Source: Persicaria tinctoria (lineage: Eukaryota > Streptophyta > Magnoliopsida > Caryophyllales > Polygonaceae). From it: a stretch of DNA of 64,000 bases. The DNA lies in NCBI GenBank assembly GCA_037127255.1, contig JBANSL010000014.1:70167646-70231645 (forward strand), written 5' to 3'. Shown one piece after another: positions 46,083-57,132 of this stretch (position 1 is its first letter; each line of letters opens with the position of its first letter). The translations under genes and the position numbers were made by a program. The notes under the pieces were generated by a model that had not been told where the DNA came from, did not search any database, and worked only from the letters and a program-made list of their open reading frames with translations.

Positions 46083-46534
46083 CAGTTTACCATGAAATAT
46101 TGGGAAAGTGATGCCCCCATAATCGATCATGTGGCCAGCATTTGCCTCAATTTTATTGTTTTCTTCTTTATTTTTGAAGCTCAATTTGGTAATTTTCTCC
46201 TCCACATCTACTCGTAAATCTTCAATTATCAAACACCCAATGAGTTTTTTTACTAGATTTTTTACCAAATTAAATCTATCTTATCAACTATTTCAACCTC
46301 TACTAATAAATACACATATAAGTATACATATACCGACACATCTACAACTACCTACAAATATCCATTTAGCAAACACGACCTAAATACTACAGTGTAATAT
46401 TCATCAATATTAGCAAATCCTTGCAAAAGTAATGTTTTTAATATTTTTTTTAAAAATAATCCAAACATAGCTAGTACAGGGATTCTACATGTTTTACAAT
46501 ACAATAGAAGTTGCAATTAATATTCACTCTCACC

Positions 46535-47123
46535 CTATGTAGCATGGAAACGCCTATGAAGGGCACAGTGTCGTGTCGGAAACACGGACACGACACGAAA
46601 CACCTCGGAAACGTCTGGACACAGTCAAGACACGGTCAAACTTCGGACATGTATGGAAACGCGATGGAAACGCTTTGGACACAGTTCACAAATAATGGAC
46701 ACGGTTTGGAATTAAAAAAAACCCGGTTCATAATTAAAAGAAAAAACCCGGTTCACAAATAGTGGACCACTTTGGGATTATATTGATAACTTGATATAGT
46801 TGGCAGAACAGCGTGATGGGGGTAACAAGACATGATGGTGGACCACCTCCTCTCTATACTTTGATTTATTTTTAGACTTAGTAATGTTTATTTGTATATA
46901 TTTTGATTTGAAATGTTATATAATTATTTATTTATATCTCATTTGTCTTAACATCTAGGTGGCTCTTATTAGTATAAATGTATACATCTTTGCAAGACCT
47001 TTAAAATGATATATATATCATATATCTTTGCCGTGTCCGTGTCCTATGTTTTTTGAAATTGTCGTTTCCCCGTGTCTTCCCGTGTCCGTGTCCTGTGTCC
47101 GTTTCCGTTTCCGTGCTACATAG
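46535..47123. mobile_element. hAT-type MITE, 589 bp, exact 8-bp target duplication
   Basis: The terminal inverted repeat starts CTATGTAGCA(T/C)GGAAACG. Both subterminal regions are dense in GTGTCCGTGTC/GACACGGACAC motifs. The 8-mer CTCTCACC flanks it exactly (46527-46534 and 47124-47131). The centre is AT-rich and noncoding. Confidence 0.92.
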
Positions 47124-47131
47124 CTCTCACC

Positions 47132-47880
47132 TTATTATTCTGCTTACTACTTGTTTCTTCTTCATTATTTATAAAATACTGACTTTAATTAATATTTTAT
47201 AATATTAATTTACTACTTTATTTATTTTTTAAAAATCATGTGTTTGGTACGGATACTTAGGACTTTTTTTTCTTATACAAGAAAATATTCGAGAGATTAC
47301 ATAATCCTCGAGAGGGCGACAAATCAACAGATGGACTGATAGTCATAATACAATACCAGGAAAAAATATAATACTCCATCTGTTCCTTAATATTTGACAT
47401 TTTTTAAAATGACACATTTTTTTAGAAAGGTAAAAACTATATAAATATTTTTTATTCAATCTCTTTATAATAATGATATTATTAAAAAAATAAATATTTT
47501 ACCTTAATAATAGTAAAACAACAAATAAAAAGAAACGAAGGCAACAACGAGTTGAACGCACCGTACTAAACGAATACTGAAGACTTTGTTTGTGATAAGA
47601 TCATAAGACATTTTTCTCTGGCTCATGAGATAAAGACATTCTCATTATCACTCTCTTGTCCTTGTACCAAAAAAAATTAGGACATCATATTGTTATTTCC
47701 ACCCAAGAAAAAAACAGCATAGGAGGTTTTATTGGAAGAAAAGAACCTCTTCTCCCTTCTTCCTGGCTGGCTCCTAATTTGACTGACCATTCAACAACAA
47801 CACTACACATACACTGCAATTAAAAAACATTTAACCCCCAAAATAAATTTTAAAATAAAACTGATTCCTCCCAACCACCG
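47132..47880. other. Spacer and promoter side of the receptor-kinase gene
   Basis: A degenerate Stowaway-like unit probably spans about 47372-47545 (ACTCCATCTGTTCC at the left). The remaining 300 bp next to the gene should contain its promoter. No clear TATA box was identified. Confidence 0.4.
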
Positions 47881-47916
47881 CCATCGCCGCCGCCGCCGCC
47901 ACCACCACCACCACCC

Positions 47917-47940
47917 ATGGAACCCTGTAAGAGCAACTGA
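47917..47940 (+). promoter_or_regulatory. Upstream mini-ORF in the RKF3-type leader
   Basis: ATGGAACCCTGTAAGAGCAA plus CTGA encodes MEPCKSN and a stop, 29 nt before the main ATG. It sits right after a CCG/CCA trinucleotide run (47880-47915) and has G at +4, whereas the main start (CCAAATGTC) is weak at both -3 and +4. Whether the leader begins upstream of it is not shown by sequence. Confidence 0.45.
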
Positions 47941-47969
47941 GCAACTTCCCCGTCTCTCTCGACCTCCAA

Positions 47970-49950
47970 ATGTCGCCTCTGAAACTCCTCGTCCTCCTCG
48001 TCCTCTTTCACATCGCGCCTTCCACCTCCCGCCACCTGCTCGCCGGAAGCGACACCGCGGCGTGTCCTCTCAACTTCACCATCCTCCAGACGCTCCTACA
48101 CGGCTCCTCCCCTCCCCAGCTCGACGTCGCCACCGAGTGCCAGTACATCCGCCAGGGCCTCCGCCTCGTCCAGTCCGAGTTCCTGCGCCTCACCGGCCGT
48201 TTCCTGCCCCCTCTCAACTCCTCCGACTCCTGCTGGCGCTCTTACCAGTCCCTCGTTGACTCCTACTACCCTGGATTCGACATCCGCTCCTCTTGCGGCT
48301 TCCAAACCGACTGGATCTCTCAGGGATGTATGAACATCACAACCCTAGCTCAGTTCGAACAGATCGTTCCTCTCTCCGTCCGTAACGCCGCCGTTTCCAA
48401 CTGTAATCAGTCTATTGAGGATAACACTCCCTGCGCCGCCTGTACTTCCACCTTGTCCGTCCAGGTGAGTGCTAATTTTCGGATCCCTAATTTTCGATTT
48501 GGGGGAAATTTGAATCTGAATGTTTGTTTCTATGTAGGCGTCTTATCTGACGGGGCCATCTGTTGGTAATTTGTCCGATTGCTCGGCCTACCCGTCAATT
48601 TATGCGGCCGCCATTGCCAATGCCTATGGTCCTACTGATCCGGGGACGGTCAAGTGTTTGTTCCAGTTAGATTTCACTGATCATGGAAGTGGAAATCGGA
48701 GGCTTAAACTGGTTATAACCTTGGTTGTGGTGGTGTCTTTCCTCGGATTGGTGGTTGTTCTTGCCTGGTTCTATGTAGTGTGGCGTCGGAGAAGGGAGAA
48801 AGAGGCGCACAGTAGGGGAATTGTGCGTGTAGGTGCTCCCTCTGGACTGGATTCCTTCGAAGGCAGCACCCACCTGATGAAGTTCTCCATCGATGAGATC
48901 AAGCAGGCGACGAAGAATTTCTCGAGGCATAACATAATCGGGAGAGGTGGATATGGGAATGTGTACAAGGGAGTGTTGCCTAATGATGGCTCTGAGGTTG
49001 CTGTGAAGAGGTTCAAGAACTGCTCGGCTGCTGGGGACGCGAGCTTCACCCATGAGGTGGAGGTGATCGCGAGTGTTAGGCATGTGAACCTTGTTGCTCT
49101 GAGGGGTTACTGTGTTGCAACCACTAATCTTGAAGGTCACCAGAGGATCATCGTCTGTGATTTGATGGAGAATGGGAGCTTGCATGATCACCTGTTTGGG
49201 CATGCCGCGGATGGGAAGAAGAGGAAGCTTAGTTGGCCGGTTAGGCAGAGGGCTGCGTTAGGAACAGCTCGGGGCTTGGCTTACTTGCATTATGGGGCGC
49301 AGCCCACCATCATCCACAGGGATATCAAGGCTAGCAACATACTCTTGGATGACAAGTTTGAGGCTAAAGTGGCCGATTTTGGCCTTGCGAAGTTCAATCC
49401 AGAGGGAATGACACACATGAGCACACGGGTAGCAGGCACGATGGGCTATGTCGCTCCGGAGTATGCACTGTATGGGCAACTGACTGAGAGGAGCGATGTT
49501 TATAGCTTTGGTGTGGTTTTGCTCGAGCTTTTGAGTGGGAAGAAGGCGATCATCTCAGTTGATGAGGGGCAACCCTCACTTTTGACCGACTGGGCGTGGT
49601 CACTGGTGAAGGAGGGGAATGCTTTGGATGTAATTGAAGACGGTATTCTTGAAATGGGGCCTCCTGAGGTCATGGAGAAGTATGTTCTGGTTGCTGTTCT
49701 TTGTTCTCATCCTCAGTTATATGCTAGACCAACTATGGATCAGGTGGTGAAGATCCTGGAGACCGATCTTCCAGTTCCATCAATACCAGAAAGACCTATA
49801 CCTCTCATTGCACAGATGCAAGACATCGAGAGGTCAGCGAGTAGTAGTGGTTCAGGCCAACTATTCACCACCACAGGCTATCAGCCCTACTTACACGATG
49901 ACGGTTCTTCGAGCCATAGCAGGGAAAGTAAAGGTTTGAATGAAAGGTGA
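47970..49950 (+). CDS. RKF3: RKF3-type receptor-like serine/threonine kinase
   Basis: Two exons (47970-48464 and 48538-49950) joined by a GT-AG intron; 635 residues. A signal peptide (residues 1-21) is followed by a Cys-rich extracellular domain of the SPARK type (CPLNF, CGFQTDWISQGC, NCNQSIEDNTPCAACTSTL). A membrane span lies at about residues 222-246 with a basic stop-transfer WRRRREK. The kinase has GRGGYGNV (300-307), catalytic Lys (about 322), HRDIKASN (425-432), DFG (445-447) and APE (471-473). It is an RD-type active kinase. Order, length and extracellular pattern match Arabidopsis RKF3 (At2g48010). It should sit at the plasma membrane; the ligand is unknown. An upstream mini-ORF may limit its translation. 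Confidence 0.94.
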
Positions 49951-51174
49951 CCTTGAAGCTGAACTGCACGTCGAGCTGTTTGTTTTGACACCATGTTATG
50001 GTCCTTCTAAGAGTTGCAGCTCTTGTGGGCTACAAAAGCAATACGTATTATAGTGAGAATCTTTTGTTGATGTTACATAGTTATTTTGTTCATTTGGGGT
50101 GCCATTCCCCTCCATTTGGGCTTTGAGAAGAGCAACTTTTCTTCATTTCGTTGATTTTTAGTAGGTTGCGCTGATAATGTACATATGGTGACACAAGTCA
50201 TAAACTGCTGCACAGCTTTGTACTGTATATAACACTCCTATGGAGCACTGCTTCTGATTCCTGCAACTCCAGTTCTTGATTGTATTAGTGTGGGGCAATA
50301 GAACAACTGTCCGGATGCTATATTCTTGATGCTTTTCACATCCGACATCTTATACATGTCAGCATGTGATTAGCTTATAAGTATTACTGTCACTCAGTAC
50401 CACTTGTTTGGAACTGCCAAATGATAGCACTAATAAAAATGAGCAATGCATCACAGGACTTTAGTAGAACAAGGCATCTTGTCAGCACTGTGCAGGATCC
50501 ATATCTTCTTATTGTGACTCTCTTGTAACTCAGGTCTATATTGGGTAGCAACTGCTTTCCATTCGAAAGAGGGACAATATAGCTTGGTAAAGCAGACATC
50601 TCGTGGGCGTTGTCCAGGGTTGGAAGCTCATTGATGCTCCTCTAACCCCTCTGGTTAGTATCTTTCTCTTGTATTAGTAGCAGTAGCTAATTTTTGGGTT
50701 TTAATAGGACTGAAAAGTTTGATCTTCCTAACATGTGATTTTCAGACTCTAGGTAAATGGGGCATTGCATTCACTGCCAACTTGTTATTTTTTGCAAATA
50801 TGAGAAAAAGGTGTTATTTTTGCAAAATTGAAAAAGGGGTGCTAAAAGTGCAAATGGTTCCAAAGTGTGGGCTATTTACTACCAATTTAGGAACTATGGC
50901 AATGCTTTCAGGAAAGGAAAAACTAAATGTACAAGGATTGAATGAATCAGAATATTTTTCCAGTTTGGGTCATTATGACTAGCAGTTGGAAAAAAAATGT
51001 GAGTTTGGCAAAACTCATTCAAGTTTGAATGGTAAGTTGTTGATTTTTTTTTTTTTTTTTTGAGTTTGTATGTTGGAATTCTCGGATGGTAACAGTCATT
51101 TTCATAGAAATTATGAGGAGTCACATCTTGCACACTAAAAGTTCGTCTTTTTCTGCATTAAGAATACTCATCCA
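49951..51174. other. 3' region of the kinase gene and spacer
   Basis: The first few hundred bases are presumably the 3' untranslated region. Short frames beyond are not coding-like. A run of T (51044-51060) marks no recognised element. Confidence 0.45.
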
Positions 51175-51177
51175 TAA

Positions 51178-51615
51178 GAGCATGTGTATTGGAGGGCCTC
51201 TAGACCCTTACAATTGCCAACTAAGCAAAAAATATAAAAGGAAAAGCAAAAGGGCTAAGAGCCCCATCCCGGAGGCCCTTATACAAGAGCCCAAAAAGTG
51301 AAGCCCTTAGCACGTACAACAACAATACATGTGAATTAACCCTATAAAAAATGGTTTTTAGACATTTTCTATAATTATAAAATAAAATAAAAATTATATT
51401 CAAGTTGTGAATTAATTTTATCTACCCTTAGACACCCATTTTGCATATATAATTTTTTAAAAAGGTAAATAGTAAAATGTAACTTAAGGGCCTGAGAGTG
51501 GGGCTCTCTGATAAGGGTGTAAATAGTAAAAAGATGGAATGAGGCCCTTAAGCTGATGTGGCAGAGAAAAAGAAAGTTAAGGGCCCGAGGCCCGGACCCT
51601 TTACTGTGCATGCTC
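51178..51615. mobile_element. MITE of the GAGCATG family, 438 bp
   Basis: Ends GAGCATGTGTATTGGAGGGC and (inverted) GAGCATGCACAGTAAAGGGT. Flanked by TAA on both sides (51175-51177 and 51616-51618). Related to 43177-43975 through GGGCC-rich subterminal blocks. It lies about 360 bp upstream of the sugar-transporter start codon. Confidence 0.82.
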
Positions 51616-51978
51616 TAAAACAAATTTTCACTTAAAAGTGTGAAGTTTTTACTTTTCAGTAAATAGTACAGTAAGTCACTAAGTTGAGACAGTAGCTAAA
51701 CCAGTAATCAATACTTTATGGATTTAAAAACAAAAGCTGAGATATTTTGTAATCCTGCGATGAAAAGAGATGCTTTCCTGAGCACCCTTTGGCTTTACAT
51801 AGACTGGTAGTGATAAGACATGTGCACTTGCAGTTTTCCAAAACAAGGGGGAAAAGTTTAATATGACTTGTCTTAGTTGGGTCCTGTTTTCGTGTGGTGT
51901 GTAAATGTGTCACAACAAACTGATAAAGACAAAAGGAATGCAAAAAACACACACAGTTGTTTCTGAGAGCTTATTGGT

Positions 51979-54900
51979 ATGGAGGAGAAGGGTGAGAACA
52001 GCAGCGACCTTAGAGAACCTCTCACTGGAAGGAAGCCAGATTCCATACACAGGGATGATGAAGCTGGGAAAGCCAGGAAGACAAGTCATCCATGGATGGT
52101 TTACTTTACCACCTTGGTTGCTGTGTGTGGATCTTATGAATTTGGAGCTTGTGTAAGTAAACTGCTCTTTCTTTTGTAAAAATGCGTGATCATCTCTGTT
52201 ACCTTGCCACCTTGGTTTGATTTTGGATCAAAACTGTGTTTTTCAGGCAGGTTATTCTTCTCCAACTCAGTCTGCTATCACTGAGGATCTCGGCCTGTCA
52301 ACAGCGGAGGTCTGTCGTGATCTCAGCTTCTTAACCTTCATTTCTTGACTAGTTTGTTGCTGATCATTAGTAGTGTGCTAGAAGAAGAACAACTAAGTTG
52401 CAAGTTAGCATGCATTTCTGCTAAAATTGTCGAAATTTATGTCGAAAGCACATTTCATGTTTCTCATAAAACATGAAATGATCGGTGCAGTATTCATTGC
52501 TTTCCAATTTTGATTGATGCAGTATTCATTGTTTGGCTCAATCCTGACATTTGGTGCAATGATCGGTGCCATCACCAGTGGGCCTATTGCGGATTCCGTT
52601 GGCCGAAAATGGGTAATTGGTAGCTAACTAATTCTATTTACACATCAAGGTTATCAAACTGAACTTCCACCAAATTGATTCCTCATATTATGAGCAGGCA
52701 ATGAGGGTTTATAGCGGGTTCTGCGTTGCAGGTTGGCTTGCCATATATTTTGCCCAGGTTCTATTAGTCTTTCCTCTCACCGGTACATATTTGGATTCAC
52801 TTGTTCAATGAGAAAATTTTGGCCTTATAAACCACTCTCATGTTTATGCACTAGGGAGCATTGGTTTTGGATATTGGAAGGCTGGCAGGAGGTTATGGAA
52901 TGGGTGCCTTCTCCTTTGTGGTACGTGATGCGGGTCTTCTTATATCAAGCTATTCAACGTCATGATTGAATGAATCTTCTGAAGCTAACTTGATTATGAA
53001 ACCCGACACACTAGGTGCCGGTTTATATTGCTGAAATTGCACCTATGGAGCTGAGAGGGGCATTGACTACATTAAATCAGGTAAAACAACAGATTTGAGG
53101 ATGACTTCAGAGGTTTTAGTCATATATGTTTTGATATCAGATTGTTCCTTACTGTTACACAGCTGATGATCTGTACTGGAGTGTCGGTTTCGTTCTTAAT
53201 TGGGCTAGTATTGTCATGGAGAGTCTTAGCCTTAACAGGTCATTAATCTGAAACACCCTTTTGCCTTCATTGTACTTCAAAGTGTAATGTAACAAGGGAC
53301 TAATTTACTGAGGTGTTTGCAGGACTAATCCCATGTGCTGTGCTGCTTTTCGGTCTTTTCTTCATCCCGGAGTCTCCAAGATGGCTGGTAAAGACATGCT
53401 TATACAACTGTAAATGCCTGCCTCATGAAATGAATTTCAGCAGATTGAACTTATTGTTTTAGAATGAGTAATGCAGGCTAAAAGAGGATACCAGAAAGAA
53501 TTTGAAGCTTCATTACAGGCGCTTCGTGGCAAGGATGCCGATATATCTGTAGAGGCAGCCGAAATCCAGGCAATAAATCTAGAAGCCCACGGTTAAAACA
53601 TGGTAAGAACTTGAATATTCAAAATTTGAACTTACACTAGGATCATTTCCCATACAGGATTACATTAGCGAGCTCGAACAACTTCCAAAAGCCAATCTGC
53701 AAGAACTGTTTCAAAGACGATACCTACGCTCAGTCATTGTAATGCCTCTCTTCCTCAAACATGCCACATCAAACCACCTGATCATATAAAGTTCCATTTC
53801 TGAATTTTAGCCATAGATGAGATGTAAATAACTGACTGACCTTTTTCAAACTATGGCTAGATTGGAGTTGGGTTAATGGTGTGCCAACAGTTTGGAGGGA
53901 TCAACGGAATCTGTTTCTATGTCAGCAGCATTTTTGAGTCAGCAGGTAAAGAAAAGTTTGAAATCTCGGGTGTACCAATATGATTCCGGCAAATCTAACT
54001 TCATTGCAATCACACAGGATTCAGTTCAACGATTGGGACCATTATCTATGCTCTTCTTCAGGTGTTCGTTATGACATTTCCTTGTTGAAAAGGTTTGGGT
54101 TCTTCTTTTGCAAATGCTTATTCCCGGGGCCTCTTTTTGCAGGTAGTCATTACAGCACTCGGAGCAACCTTAATTGACAAGGCTGGAAGGAAGCCTCTTC
54201 TTCTGGTAGCGCACTTCGTTATGAAGATTTTTCACCCATAGCATTCCATGGACCTGGTAAACTAATATCTTGTCGCTTTTCCTTCAGGTTTCAGGAACAG
54301 GATTGGTTATAGGATGTTTACTTACAGCAGTCTCATTCTACCTAAAGGTTGATCTTCTAGCCATTATACTTGTTATACCCATCTTACATGGTTAACTTCT
54401 TCTCATTCTTCTTCTTTTGGATGAGTAGAGTCATGAGCTAGCGACAAATGCAGCACCCGCCCTTGCTGTCACAGGCATACTGGTACTCTTACTCACTCCT
54501 GTTATAGTTCTTAGTTCAAACTATAGTGTTGCAGTCCATATCATTAATCAGAACCCTCTACGCGGCATCAAAATCAGGTATACATATCATCCTTCTCGGT
54601 TGGCATGGGAGCCGTTCCATGGGTAGTAATGTCAGAGGTGAGAAGAATTTGGCATCTTGAAAGCTTTTGCCTTGCTTCATGGATTGATCAAACTCAAGAA
54701 CTTGTATTTTTTCTGGTAGATTTTCCCTATAAACGTCAAAGGGATAGCAGGAGGTATAGCAACGCTGGTGAACTGGTTCGGGGCATGGTTGATTTCGTAC
54801 ACATTCAACTTCTTGATGGATTGGAGTTCCTATGGTAAAAACCCTGACCAAATCTAACCATCCATGATTAATTGATTATCACGAACTACTCTTTTTGTGA

Positions 54901-55051
54901 ACTTACACCCGGTTTTCGGTTTGATGGATGGGCAGGCACCTTCATCCTGTATGCAGTGATCAATGCACTCGCGATAGTGTTCATCGCGACAGTGGTGCCT
55001 GAGACGAAGGGGAGAAGTCTAGAGCAAATTCAGGCGGCTATTAACACTTGA
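51979..55051 (+). CDS. ERD6-like monosaccharide transporter
   Basis: Eighteen exons: 51979-52152, 52247-52309, 52523-52612, 52698-52757, 52855-52920, 53015-53080, 53163-53238, 53323-53387, 53477-53569, 53658-53738, 53861-53945, 54018-54061, 54143-54205, 54288-54347, 54429-54482, 54578-54637, 54720-54834, 54936-55051. They encode 476 residues, the family's usual length. Twelve membrane spans are expected. Sugar-porter signatures: SVGRKW (104-109), PESPRWL (214-220), QQFGGING (287-294), DKAGRKP (333-339) and C-terminal [12 protein letters not shown]. An acidic N-terminus with the dileucine-like EPL is seen. Relatives export sugars from the vacuole or act at the plasma membrane. All introns are GT-AG except intron 9, which starts GC. 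Nearest Arabidopsis types are ERD6-like 8 and 16 from memory. Confidence 0.95.
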
Positions 55052-55382
55052 AAAAACATAACCAGATGCAGAACTTTAGCTTGTTGCAATGATAAGACTG
55101 ATATTGCATTGATTCTCTGTGTACACGAACAACTTAGAGCATTGTTGAACCTTTTGATTATTATTGCATTTTGACGACAATCTCAGTGCATCGTGACAGC
55201 ATGCTAAGCCACACTTAAACTATGACGATAGAGCTCATCGCGTATCGAGCAAGAGTGCTTATTGCTCAAGTACATACAATTTGAACTGGGAACCACAACA
55301 TGAGCTAAAATGTGCTCAAAAGTGCATCTGAACTACTGAACATTGCATCAATCGGTTCGGACCGGGCCGGGTCAACGTAGGA
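55052..55382. other. 3' region of the transporter gene
   Basis: Probable 3' untranslated region and spacer up to a non-autonomous LINE-like element. Nothing else recognised. Confidence 0.45.
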
Positions 55383-56850
55383 TTTTTTTTTTTTTGATAA
55401 GGAAAAAATTCGAGGCCGGACAGGCCCGAACCTCGAGAGGCCGACAAAATCGGCAGATGGCAAGCCGTCTAAACATACAACAACGAAATAGAAAATATAA
55501 CATAAAATACATAAAGAGAGCACCCAAAAGAAAACCCGGAAAAAACCCAAGACCTAAGCAAACCCGCGGACACAGCATCGAGAGGAAGGAAGTCGTCGTG
55601 GAGAAGTGGATAGCGAGCGCATGGGACAGCACTAGCTGACACGATGTCTCGCCGCCAGAAAGACGGAAAGCAGAAATCCTCGTAAGGCAAAGGCGACACC
55701 TGGGAAAGTGTGGATCACACGACGTCCCCCCCACCTGGATGAAGGATTTTCGGAGACCACAAACACCTCCAACACGATCACGTCGATCAACCAGGGTCGC
55801 AGAACTGCTCCTCAACCGAAACTAACCACGATCAACAGACGGACACCAAACCACACGAGCAAATGAAGCACAGCCGCAAGGAGTACGAAGAGCGCGGGAA
55901 GAATCCGGAATTAATTAATTGTATGTAAACATAACCTTTTTTTTCTATTTTTTTTTTCTCTAATTAGTTCGGGCTGCCCCGGGCCCAAGGCTAAACCTTG
56001 GGCCCAAAGCACAGCCCGAAAACCAATTGAAACCCTAACCCCAGCAAAGAACAACCCGCCGCCGACCAAGCCAGGAGAAGGGGAGGAAGGCAGACGGGTA
56101 AGGGTTGAGGCGTCGGCAACGACGGCGCACCCTGGAGCCGGAGGCGGAGGAAGCCAACACCAAGGGAAATCCCAGCAGCACCCTGGAGAGGGGGAAGGGT
56201 GTGGGGAGTTTCAGAGGTGAGGTGAGCAGAAGACCGACGCCGGCGGAGGCGCCCCAGACCATGGATCCGAGGACCTAAACCGCAAACGAACAGACGTCGC
56301 CGGACCGACTTGTGGATGGAAGATGAATTGAGGAGGGGCGGGCGCAGATGGACAGAGGGCCACCCGCACCGCCGAGTCTAGAAATTAGGAATTGGGATTC
56401 AGACTTCAGATCGGATCTGAGATTGGTACTAATCAGATCAAAGCGAGGTCGATGGTTCATAATCGGATTAGGGGAATCCACCACCGCCGGGGTGAAGAAC
56501 ACCACAGCCGTTGGGACAAAGCACACCGAGCAGAGCAGGAACAGGGTGGCGGTGCGTTGTTGGAAGCGGAGGCCGAAGCCGAGCTTAACCACACGAGTCT
56601 GTGCTCCCGAAGGAGATTTAGGGCTCCCGGAGGAGAGGTTTGGGCTCTTAAGAGAGCGTTTCATTTCTTTATGTGTTAAAAATCCTCTCTTCCATAGAAG
56701 AAGAAGATCGATGAACAGCTACCAAGATTGGGGGAGATGGTGTTCGGCGGTGGTGTTCCGTCCCGGCTTGGAGTTTTCTCCAAGCACTCAAAAAGAGAGC
56801 ATTCCTCTATTATTATTCCCATGCCCCGCTTGGTTCCTATTTCAATTTAC
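55383..56850 (-). mobile_element. Non-autonomous LINE-like element, long copy
   Basis: The plus-strand left end is a T run then GATAAGGAAAAAATTCGAGG, so the poly(A) is on the minus strand. The first 650 bp match 12176-12830. The interior contains many GC-rich frames on both strands but no RT, endonuclease or knuckle motifs. The right end is placed near 56850, where a different repeat begins; no target duplication was found. Confidence 0.6.
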
Positions 56851-56852
56851 AA

Positions 56853-57112
56853 AATAATAGGAAGAATAGCAAAAAAATACCCAAAATCCAAAGGCGATTT
56901 GCAAATATGCCTTGTTTTTTACTTTATTACAAAAATGCCTAATTTTATTGCAAAAATGCCTAATAAAATTGCAAATGTGACCAAAAGGAAAAAAATGTGG
57001 AATAATTAAAAAACGAAAAATACCAGATTTTCCTATTTTTTAAAATAAAAACGAAAAAAGAAAAAGAAAAAAAAAACGAAAAAACAAAAACAAAAACAAA
57101 CTACGTAAAGTC
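56853..57112 (+). repeat. Dispersed AT-rich repeat (GGAAGAATAGCAAAAAATAC family)
   Basis: About 75 bp starting GGAAGAATAGCAAAAA and containing CCCAAAATCCAAAGGCGATT, then TGCAAATATGCCTTGTTTTT, is nearly identical to 63348-63422 in the same orientation. The form (reiterated AAAATGCCTAA) resembles MULE terminal repeats, but the inverted partner was not identified. Confidence 0.6.
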
Positions 57113-57132
57113 AAAAGATGCAAACTCCCTAA

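Larger units (their letters stand above)
45076..46380. mobile_element. Harbinger-like element with two nested insertions
   Basis: The left end GCGTGTGTTTGCTTGTAGATG and the inverted right end GGTCGTGTTTGCTAAATGG are similar; TAA lies outside both. The interior has a CT-rich, exon-like stretch (45300-45660) without an open frame. Nested inside are a SINE (45367-45465) and a hAT MITE (45680-46082), each with an exact target duplication. Confidence 0.55.

Noticed and set aside
47850..48305. Minus-strand frames over the start of the RKF3-type gene
   Set aside because: Antisense shadows; Gly/Arg-rich translations arise from CCG and CTC runs.
48667..49203. 178-codon minus-strand frame across the kinase domain
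   Set aside because: Opposite strand of a conserved kinase; no domain of its own.
56035..56857. Frames of 75-169 codons in the 55383-56850 element
   Set aside because: Same reason: a GC-rich non-autonomous element without enzyme motifs, with overlapping frames on both strands.
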